A stretch of DNA of 64,000 nt from Methanothrix thermoacetophila PT (lineage in GTDB: Archaea; Halobacteriota; Methanosarcinia; Methanotrichales; Methanotrichaceae): contig NC_008553.1 in NCBI RefSeq assembly GCF_000014945.1, positions 1,116,001-1,180,000 of the forward strand, given 5' to 3'. Each line of letters opens with the position of its first letter. Position 1 is the first letter of the stretch. The notes beneath the pieces are model-generated. The model made no database searches and was not told the DNA's origin. It saw only the letters and a program-made list of their open reading frames with translations. A program made the translations under genes and the position numbers. Below, piece after piece: positions 8,732 to 14,871 of the stretch.

Positions 8732-8755
8732 AACGTTAATGCGAAATGCAGGATG
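8732..8755 (-). repeat. Right terminal inverted repeat of the insertion sequence
   Basis: Read on the minus strand it contains CATTTCGCATTAACG, the counterpart of the left end. The transposase start lies 85 bases inside it. Confidence 0.75.
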
Positions 8756-8811
8756 TATCTAGAGGTGGCAATTTTCTGATCATGCCATTGCACCTTCAGT
8801 CGTGGGCAGCC

Positions 8812-9825
8812 TCAAAGCCACCTCTTGAGAAAAGAGATTACTGCCATAAAGTAATCCTCTCGATATGGACGTCGAAAGCTCTCAAGACTCATTCTCTCTC
8901 TGAGTGTGAGATCGTATGACTCTGCGATCTGCTGGAAGCTGTGGTCCGCATCTGGGATAATGGCCAGCTCCACATTCTCGTTGCCGTGCTTTTTCAAATC
9001 CCGCTCGATCATGAAGGCATCCTCAACAGGAACATTCAGATCGCAGGCCCCATGGATTACAAGAGTGGGCTTTTGTATGTACTTGAACAGGTTCCTCGGA
9101 GCGTGTTCCGGTAAATAGCAGATCGGGTCGTGCCAAATCCTCCACGTTCTTCCCTTATAGCTGAACTGGTGTTCGACCTCGCCCATCCTCGCCCTCTCCA
9201 TCAGCGTGTAGAGGTTCAGTCCAATTACCAGGCCAAGTGGGTCGTTCTCTTCCACCCATCTGAGGTTCTCAGGGCTCTTTGAGGCGTAATCCACTACCCT
9301 TAGGTAGTTGAAGATCATCATCTCCTCATAATCCCTGTAAAGACCACCTTGGAGAATGTACGCTTTCGGTCTACTCTCCTTTTCAGCCAGGAGACATGCT
9401 GTATAAACTCCAGCGCTCTGACCCAGGACCGCGACTCTTTCAGGATCTACGAGATCGAGGGAGGAGAGAGCCTGATAGGCGGCCATCGCATCTATTCCAT
9501 CCTGAAGGTACCCGCCATCACGGATAGAAGACTCGCTCTCTCCAAAGCCTCTTCTGTCCCATGAGAATGTTGCGAATCCCTCCGCTGATAACCTCTTCGA
9601 TATCTCCAGGAAGAAGTTCTTTTTGAATATTGGTCTTCCATCCGGTCTGTTTAATAGATTTCCGTCCCTGTCCTGCTCAAGTGATCCGTGGATCAGAAGG
9701 ACCGCAGGTGCAGGGTCTTTAATCACAGATGGGTATCTGAGGACCCCAGCAAGCCGAGAGGATCCGCTGTAAAAGGTTACAGGCTTTTCAACCATAACTT
9801 TTTCTTCAGACATGGCTATTCCCAT
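8812..9825 (-). CDS. Alpha/beta hydrolase (serine esterase-like), cytoplasmic
   Basis: 337 residues without a signal peptide. The alpha/beta hydrolase fold shows an oxyanion-hole HG (LLIHGSLEQDRDGN, residues 43-56), the nucleophile elbow VLGQSAG with Ser137, an acid in HGACDLNVPVED and the catalytic His in IIPDADHSF. The gene overlaps the FecCD-type permease gene by ten bases, so it belongs to that importer operon. Where other importers have their ATPase, this one has a hydrolase. It may open an imported chelator to release its metal, as siderophore esterases do, but that is inference. The second Met (9813) is an alternative start. Confidence 0.8.
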   Translation of the reverse strand: MGIAMSEEKVMVEKPVTFYSGSSRLAGVLRYPSVIKDPAPAVLLIHGSLEQDRDGNLLNRPDGRPIFKKNFFLEISKRLSAEGFATFSWDRRGFGESESSIRDGGYLQDGIDAMAAYQALSSLDLVDPERVAVLGQSAGVYTACLLAEKESRPKAYILQGGLYRDYEEMMIFNYLRVVDYASKSPENLRWVEENDPLGLVIGLNLYTLMERARMGEVEHQFSYKGRTWRIWHDPICYLPEHAPRNLFKYIQKPTLVIHGACDLNVPVEDAFMIERDLKKHGNENVELAIIPDADHSFQQIAESYDLTLRERMSLESFRRPYREDYFMAVISFLKRWL

Positions 9826-10919
9826 CCAGTATCTCTGGTCATCATCAGGTAGAGAAACATCGGAACTCCTACAAATGAGATGACGATCCCAATGGGGATG
9901 ATTATTGGCGCCAGGATCGTTCTACCGACGAGATCTGCTCCGATCACCAGAATGGCGCCGACGATACAGGACGCGAGAAGTAGAAACCTGTGGTCGCTCC
10001 CAAGCACCATCCTGGCAACATGTGGTGCAACCAATCCCACAAAGCCGATTATCCCAGTGAAGCAGACAATTGCGGCCGTGATGAATGACGAAAGAAGGAG
10101 AGATACATTTCTCACGCGAGCCACGTTTATCCCCAGGCTTTTTGCTGCCTCATCTCCTCCAGTGAACATTATATTCAGGTCCCACGAGAAACGCACAAGC
10201 ACTGGCATCACCAGAAGATATGCTGCAGCAACTATCGTCAGCCTGTGCCAGTCCGCGCCGGAGAGCGTTCCGAATGTCCAGTTGACCATGGCGTTGAGCT
10301 GCTGCTCGTTTGCGAAGAACTGGAGTATCGCTGTCAGCGAACCGAAGAAGTAAGTCAGCGCTATACCAGCCAGGACCATCGTCTCCGGGGAAGATCGCTT
10401 CAATCGGCTTATAAAAAATACCAGGAAACCACAGCCAATGGCGGATATAAAGGCGCTCAGGATTATGACATATGTTCCGGCGGCCGTGTAACCCACCCCG
10501 AACATTATCGCCATGGATGCACCGAATGCGGCGGCAGAGGATATGCCAACAGTGAACGGACTGACAAGAGGGTTTCTTGTCACCCCTTGCATCACCGCCC
10601 CTGAAACTCCCAGCCCAGCGCCTGCCACTATGCCCATAAGTATACGGGGAAGCCTGAGATGCCAGACGACTGATTCCACGAAGGGATCGCTTTCTATTGA
10701 AGGAATGTATCTCGATAGCATTGCATAAAAAACCTCGATCCCGCTTTGGGTGGCGCCTCCGAGGGAAGCAGATAAAGCAGTGAGAAACAGCAGGACAACA
10801 AGGCCCACAGCTAAAAGAAGGATTTTCCTTGCAACAAACTCTGAATAGGCTTGCCTGGGATCGTCGCTGTCAGCCTTTCTTTTTTCATTAAAAGACATAT
10901 TCATAAATATCTTAATCAT
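9816..10919 (-). CDS. FecCD/BtuC-family ABC permease
   Basis: 367 residues with about nine to ten transmembrane helices. Family landmarks are LRLPRILMGIVAGAGLGVSG, VMQGVTRNPLVSPFTVGIS and the C-terminal FTGIIGFVGLVAPHVARM with GADLVGRTI. It forms the channel for import of iron chelates, haem or corrinoids. Three Met codons lie close together (10919, 10904, 10898), so the exact start is open. No ATPase gene of the BtuD/FecC partner type lies in the cluster, so one must be supplied from elsewhere. Confidence 0.88.
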   Translation of the reverse strand: MIKIFMNMSFNEKRKADSDDPRQAYSEFVARKILLLAVGLVVLLFLTALSASLGGATQSGIEVFYAMLSRYIPSIESDPFVESVVWHLRLPRILMGIVAGAGLGVSGAVMQGVTRNPLVSPFTVGISSAAAFGASMAIMFGVGYTAAGTYVIILSAFISAIGCGFLVFFISRLKRSSPETMVLAGIALTYFFGSLTAILQFFANEQQLNAMVNWTFGTLSGADWHRLTIVAAAYLLVMPVLVRFSWDLNIMFTGGDEAAKSLGINVARVRNVSLLLSSFITAAIVCFTGIIGFVGLVAPHVARMVLGSDHRFLLLASCIVGAILVIGADLVGRTILAPIIIPIGIVISFVGVPMFLYLMMTRDTGWE

Positions 10920-11022
10920 GTATAAGATCTCTCGTTCCCAGGATGATGGCCGTACCGCAGGCGATCGTATTTGAGCATAATATGACGGATGCGGGAAGAG
11001 CTACAGGAGCCTATTCAAAATT

Positions 11023-12087
11023 TCATGGGTTTGGATAGAGGTATACACCTCTGTACTCCAACCCCTGGAATCTCCTCAGATACTCCCTGTAGAACTCCAT
11101 CGGATCCATATCCTGGAACTTCTCCGGATAGAGCACCTTGGCCAGGAAGACAGGCCCGAACTTCTTGCCAGCCCCTCCTGCTACGTCGAAACTTATTACG
11201 TAGACCTGGCCGTTCTTAACCGCATTTGTGTTTGCCAGCTCAGGACGGCTCATTATCTCATCCCGGATGGCCTTGAACTCCTCCTCGCTCTCTGCATCCC
11301 ATCCCAAGGTGGTGCCTTTGAATATCACATCGGGATTCCTTCTGGCGACATCCTCAGGATCGACCTCAAAAGCCAGCTCAGACCTCTCAGGATAAAGATC
11401 CTTACCACCGGCAGCGCGGATCATATTAGGTATGCCACTGCCATAACCTGCTCCACCGTATGTGAGGTATTTCTTGGCGCCCTCAAAATAGACGGTCTTC
11501 CGATCTGGGTCTGGTATCGTGGCGAGTGTCTGGTTGATACGGTCGTAATAGCTCCTGAAGAACGACATATACTCTTCAGCCTCGGCCTCTTTTCCGAGCA
11601 TCTTCCCCAGTGTTCTTATCTCATCGAACCAGACCTCGGTCCTGTAGAAGTCCAGTCCGACGACTTTTATCCCAAATGGGTCCAGCTTCTCCTGCACCTC
11701 ATCTGGCTCTGGTGGATACCCAGCTGAGAGGCATATGACAACATCAGGTTTCAGCTCGGCGATCTTCTCGTAGTTTGGCTCCTCCTGAGTTCCCACCACA
11801 GGTACGTTCGTCAGCTCTGGGAGTGTCCCCTTATCTACCTCATCCTTCGTGGACTGATCCATGCCCACAATTCTGTCCACCGCCCCCAGGGCTCTCATCT
11901 CTTTGGCCGCATTGCTCCAGAGAACAACCACAGACTCCACCGGATACGGAACCACCACCTCTCTTCCAGCAGAGTCTACTATGGTTATGAGATCGTCCGG
12001 TTCCGATGCATGCACACTAGTTCCAACTGCCATCAAAATCATGGCAGCCAGGAAAATGTGGATCGATTGGTTCACTCTGATGAACAT
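11023..12087 (-). CDS. FecB/BtuF-family substrate-binding protein
   Basis: 354 residues from ATG 12087, which follows AGGTGT and begins a clear signal peptide (NQSIHIFLAAMILMAVGTSVHAS). The mature part opens with the family's ITIVDSAGREVVVPYPVESVVVL and has the two-lobed PF01497 layout, including PNYEKIAELKPDVVICLSAGYPP and KNGQVYVISFDVAGGAGKKFGP. It captures an iron chelate, haem or corrinoid outside the membrane. First gene of the operon; the 100-base gap to the permease gene shows no terminator-like structure. Confidence 0.87.
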   Translation of the reverse strand: MFIRVNQSIHIFLAAMILMAVGTSVHASEPDDLITIVDSAGREVVVPYPVESVVVLWSNAAKEMRALGAVDRIVGMDQSTKDEVDKGTLPELTNVPVVGTQEEPNYEKIAELKPDVVICLSAGYPPEPDEVQEKLDPFGIKVVGLDFYRTEVWFDEIRTLGKMLGKEAEAEEYMSFFRSYYDRINQTLATIPDPDRKTVYFEGAKKYLTYGGAGYGSGIPNMIRAAGGKDLYPERSELAFEVDPEDVARRNPDVIFKGTTLGWDAESEEEFKAIRDEIMSRPELANTNAVKNGQVYVISFDVAGGAGKKFGPVFLAKVLYPEKFQDMDPMEFYREYLRRFQGLEYRGVYLYPNP

Positions 12088-12097
12088 TTTTACACCT

Positions 12098-12116
12098 TTA
12101 TGAATTAAATTCATAA
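12098..12116. promoter_or_regulatory. Perfect 19-bp palindrome, probable repressor operator of the FecB-type operon
   Basis: TTATGAATTAAATTCATAA is a perfect 9+1+9 inverted repeat. It lies ten bases before the ATG at 12087 and 20-30 bases downstream of the TATA element, so a bound protein would cover the transcription start. A metal-dependent repressor of the DtxR or Fur type is the obvious candidate by context; the sequence alone does not identify the regulator. Confidence 0.55.
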
Positions 12117-12134
12117 TAAGTAGTTGTTTTATCA

Positions 12135-12145
12135 ATTTATATATG
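12135..12145 (-). promoter_or_regulatory. TATA box of the FecB-type importer operon
   Basis: On the minus strand CATATATAAAT, placed 20-30 bases upstream of the palindrome at 12098-12116. Confidence 0.5.
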
Positions 12146-12189
12146 AATATTTCGGTATGATGTTGCGTATGAATGCCATGAATTCTATT

Positions 12190-12321
12190 TTGCTCAATAT
12201 CGTGATGTACTTGAGTTACTGGTCGGGTGATACTGATCAGGTGAAACCACTATAAGCGGGCACGGTCGTTAATCAAGAAATCTGTCAATAGGACATTTAA
12301 CCTAACGTATTGAGTATGTTC
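12190..12321. repeat. Degenerate intergenic repeat, copy A
   Basis: About 130 bases bounded by TGCTCAATATCGTGA at the left and, inverted, TGAACATACTCAATACG at the right, which resemble each other. The inside (GTACTTGAGTTACTG...AACGTATTGAG.ATGTTC) is shared with 30468-30571, so this is a dispersed family. Copy A has a short internal duplication (ACTGGTCGGGTGAT followed by ACTGATCAGGTGAA) that the other copy lacks. It lies upstream of the FecB-type operon promoter and contains no open frame of note. Confidence 0.55.
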
Positions 12322-12420
12322 AATAAGTTACAAAAATGACACTTAAATTACAAAAATAGTATGACATCTTACCGACTTGAAGGCAGACTCTATAATCCCA
12401 ATGGCCATCAGACCGCACGC

Positions 12421-12957
12421 TCACCTCTCGAAGATCTCCAGTATCTTTTTTGATATGAGTTCTGCAGCGCCCTCCGGGTCCAGAGTGGTCGTGTCCACCA
12501 CTATCTCCGGGCTCACCGGCTCCTCGTATGCCACACTCACGCCGGGGACCTTGGCGCCTGAGGCGGCCTTTTTGTATATCTCCTTCGGCGCGAACTCTGC
12601 TTTTCTGAGCGCCTCCCGCTCCATGCACACATCCAGAGGGGCCTTTATGTAAACCTCCGCGAACCTCTCCACGAGTTTTCGGGCGAGATCTCTGTACCTT
12701 CTGCGGTTTGCGGTTGCATCGATGATCACATTGACCCCTGCATCGCAGAGAAGCTTCGCCATGTAGGCGAGGCTCGCATAAACGATATCCCGCTCCTCAT
12801 CTGTGTACCTCGGATTTGGTGTTACCACCCTTCTTATCTCGTCGAGCTCTAGTATCTTGACCTTAACGCCCATCCTCGAGAGGTGCTCCTTTGTCCTTCT
12901 GGCGATCGTGGTCTTGCCGCATCCGGGAAGTCCGGTGAACCATACTGCCCAGGCCAT
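12421..12957 (-). CDS. Adenylylsulfate kinase-like protein (CysC family)
   Basis: 178 residues from ATG 12957. P-loop FTGLPGCGKTTIARR near residue 6, ILELDEIRRVV as the APS-contact region and YKKAASGAKVPGVSVAYEEP as the lid and substrate loop. The family uses ATP to phosphorylate APS to PAPS. A T-rich element (TTTTTATTGG) about 25-30 bases upstream suggests a leaderless message. An in-frame TTG six bases earlier is less likely. No ATP sulfurylase or PAPS reductase gene is nearby, so a different physiological substrate is possible. Confidence 0.82.
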   Translation of the reverse strand: MAWAVWFTGLPGCGKTTIARRTKEHLSRMGVKVKILELDEIRRVVTPNPRYTDEERDIVYASLAYMAKLLCDAGVNVIIDATANRRRYRDLARKLVERFAEVYIKAPLDVCMEREALRKAEFAPKEIYKKAASGAKVPGVSVAYEEPVSPEIVVDTTTLDPEGAAELISKKILEIFER

Positions 12958-13422
12958 GACCAAAACTGTGTGGGCGATCCAATAAAAACTGCGCGTATAG
13001 TCATTAGGAGCAGTCCGGATAAGAGCAGAGGCCAGAAATCTGGACCTTACCGCAATCTGCAGGTTGGAAACGCCTAATTCGCATTCGGAAACGTCCAGAA
13101 ATTGAGATGTGCCCGAATAGGAGCAGAAGTCAGAAATCTGTGGCTTGTTTCTTTTGGCTGGAGGAGATACTCAATCCTCATTCGGACACGTCCGACTTGC
13201 ACACCATCCAAGCTGCTGAACGAAGATTGATCTCATTTTTGGCATGATGGTGAACGCCGAATCCGGACACTTGTTCGGTGATCTGGGCCACAGCCCACTT
13301 CTTTCAGCCCTCTGGCCGTTCAACTCAGCATGTCTATTAGCCCATGGCCGATATGATGACTTTTGCACTGCACCAGGTAGCGGTTCGATAAGGCACTGTG
13401 CCTGCTGAGAAGATGATTGAGG
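12958..13422 (+). other. Gene-free segment rich in degenerate repeats
   Basis: No supported gene. It has two 35-base direct repeats (13014-13048 and 13112-13146) and three forms of the GGACACGTCC motif (13087, 13184 and, degenerate, near 13263). A 65-codon open frame at 13171-13368 has no support. Confidence 0.5.
13014..13146. repeat. Two 35-base direct repeats, 98 bases apart
   Basis: Unit 1 (13014-13048) contains AGAGCAGAGGCCAGAAATCT and unit 2 (13112-13146) contains GGAGCAGAAGTCAGAAATCT; each starts with a CCGRATA-like sequence and ends in CTT. Each includes a near-palindrome CAGAAATCTG. The same leading TCCGAATA occurs at 6656 in the other inverted-repeat segment, so these belong to one degenerate family. 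Confidence 0.5.
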
Positions 13423-14019
13423 TTACGCCTCGGCCACCTCGTAGTCTGTGTCCATGGTATCCTGGAGGCCGTCTTTGGATATGTGGGAGACCATCCTCTC
13501 AGAGACGTCCTGATCTGACAGTATCTCCTCGAACCTCTTGAGGTATCCGTCCCTCTCAGCAGCCCTTTGGCTCTCGAATATGTTCTTGTACTCGCTCACG
13601 GTGGATGGAGCCACATGAAGGACCTCGCTCATCTCCTTCACAGACTTCCCCTCCTCCCAGAGCTTTATGAAGAGCTCCCTGTCGAAGGGCGGCTTGAGAT
13701 CCGAGTCACGGAAGAGATGGAGCTTTATCCGCGCTCTGCTCACGGTCTTGTTGAGCGCGCGATCTCCTAGCTGCTCTGCGATCTCGGTATCGCTGAGGCC
13801 TTTGTAAAACAGTCTTACAACAGCCGCGAGCTGTTTTGGTGTGAGCTTTGTCTGTATGTTATATGCCTTAATCATCTCAGAGACGACGCCAAGAAGTGCC
13901 TGCTCGATCTCAGAAGTGCTTCTCAACGTTCCATGCTTTTTGGCAGGCTTCTCGACGACCTTGGTCGTGGGGGCGATCTTCAGGACGAGCTCTCTTAAAT
14001 GATCGGTCTTGCCGCTCAA
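13423..14019 (-). CDS. HTH regulator, conditioned-medium-induced protein 4 (Cmi4)-like
   Basis: 198 residues from a TTG start with GGTGAT just upstream. Two helix-turn-helix regions are visible: LTPKQLAAVVRLFYKGLSDTE and the following IAEQLGDRALNKTVSRARIKL (about residues 58-98), and KLWEEGKSVKEMSEVLHVAP followed by STVSEYK (about 118-145). The N-terminal GKTDHLRELVLKI and overall plan resemble the haloarchaeal conditioned-medium-induced protein 4, named from memory of that family. It probably binds DNA as a transcription regulator; targets are unknown. No partner gene is close. Confidence 0.65.
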   Translation of the reverse strand: MSGKTDHLRELVLKIAPTTKVVEKPAKKHGTLRSTSEIEQALLGVVSEMIKAYNIQTKLTPKQLAAVVRLFYKGLSDTEIAEQLGDRALNKTVSRARIKLHLFRDSDLKPPFDRELFIKLWEEGKSVKEMSEVLHVAPSTVSEYKNIFESQRAAERDGYLKRFEEILSDQDVSERMVSHISKDGLQDTMDTDYEVAEA

Positions 14020-14046
14020 TTAATCACCCATCGTGAAACTACTCTG

Positions 14047-14060
14047 TTTATAGTATAAAG
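14047..14060 (-). promoter_or_regulatory. TATA box of the Cmi4-like gene
   Basis: Minus strand CTTTATACTATAAA, 28-41 bases before the TTG start at 14019, consistent with a very short leader. Confidence 0.5.
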
Positions 14061-14223
14061 AGATTTCCATTGTATTATTGTTTATGATAGCATGTATGGC
14101 GGTTCAGATTCACAATAATGCCTCTGATTGAAAACCAGGTACTTGGAGGCATCGATCGTGGATCTGAAAATAAATAAGCGTTGCCCCTCTTCACTTGCCC
14201 TCTTGGAGCGGGGCTGTGGCATC

Positions 14224-14628
14224 TCAGACTATCCGCTCTCCCGCGCCCGGTCCCCACATCGCGTTGTATATCTCCTCTACTTTAAATACAACTGCAGCCT
14301 TCGCGGGCAGCTTTGGATTCACGCCGTGAACCCACTTGACCATATCCTCGTAGATAGGCCCCGACTTGTGGACCTCCACAGATCCCTTTATCTGGAACGA
14401 CTTCTTGGTCTCGGAGTTGTAGCAGACGATAGACATCTTCGGGTTTTCATGAAGGTTCGCTGCGGTCTTGTTGAAGAAGTTGTCCGCGATCAGGAGCCTC
14501 TCATCATCGAGTATCTTGAGGAGACCTATGAAAACAACGTTTGGAACGCCATTTTTGCTGGCGGTCGCTATCGGCACGGGCTTCTGCTTCTCCAGTGTCT
14601 GCTTCACATCCTCTGGCATTTTCGCCAT
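14224..14628 (-). CDS. Pyridoxamine 5'-phosphate oxidase-fold FMN-binding protein
   Basis: 134 residues of the split-barrel flavin-binding fold. Visible landmarks are PVPIATASKNGVPNVVFIG at the N-terminus, LLIADNFFNKTAANL in the middle (the FMN-contact strand and following helix) and KKSFQIKGSVEVHKSGP. Too short and lacking the C-terminal signature of true PdxH, so it is a generic flavin reductase-like or heme/flavin-binding protein. Small methanogen proteins of this type often occur as single genes, as here. GGTGAT four to ten bases before the ATG supports the start. Confidence 0.85.
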   Translation of the reverse strand: MAKMPEDVKQTLEKQKPVPIATASKNGVPNVVFIGLLKILDDERLLIADNFFNKTAANLHENPKMSIVCYNSETKKSFQIKGSVEVHKSGPIYEDMVKWVHGVNPKLPAKAAVVFKVEEIYNAMWGPGAGERIV

Positions 14629-14660
14629 TTTAAATCACCATACCAATCTGAAGAGAACAA

Positions 14661-14674
14661 CATATTTATTTTTT
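14661..14674 (-). promoter_or_regulatory. TATA box of the FMN-binding protein gene
   Basis: Minus strand AAAAAATAAATATG, about 35-45 bases before the ATG at 14628; the GGTGAT ribosome site lies between. Confidence 0.45.
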
Positions 14675-14768
14675 CCCCGGAGAGGATATGGTGCAGTACC
14701 GCGATCGTCGGGAATAATCGTGCATGTCCTCCAGTTCGAACCGCAGGAATCCGGTCGGGCTCGATTCA

Positions 14769-14796
14769 CGAATGCCTTCTCAGGACTCGGCATTCG
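14769..14796. repeat. Hairpin between two minus-strand genes
   Basis: CGAATGCC (14769-14776) and GGCATTCG (14789-14796) form a perfect eight-base stem with a 12-base loop, about 75 bases beyond the stop of the MutS-like gene. It could terminate that transcript; no long T-run follows on the minus strand. Confidence 0.4.
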
Positions 14797-14871
14797 ATAA
14801 TCCTTGATCTCAGTGGAGTTGCAACGGATTACAGCCGGAATCCCTCGACTCAGGACTGCGCGTTATGAACC

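Larger units (their letters stand above)
7027..8755 (-). mobile_element. Insertion sequence of the IS1634 type (IS4 superfamily)
   Basis: About 1.73 kb, one transposase gene flanked by imperfect 24-base terminal inverted repeats. Left end 7027-7050 and right end 8732-8755 (read inverted) match at 19 of 24 positions, sharing the core CGCATTAACG. The left repeat overlaps the last codons of the transposase. I could not see a clear target-site duplication directly outside these ends. The element lies between the two metal-type importer operons and interrupts no recognisable gene. The open reading frame is intact, so it may still be active. Confidence 0.82.

Noticed and set aside
13171-13368. 65-codon minus-strand frame between the APS-kinase-like and HTH genes
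   Set aside because: No start signal and it crosses the repeat motifs; best taken as chance.
14730-14780. tRNA-like GTTCGAACC sequence
   Set aside because: No acceptor, D or anticodon stems can be formed on either strand around it.
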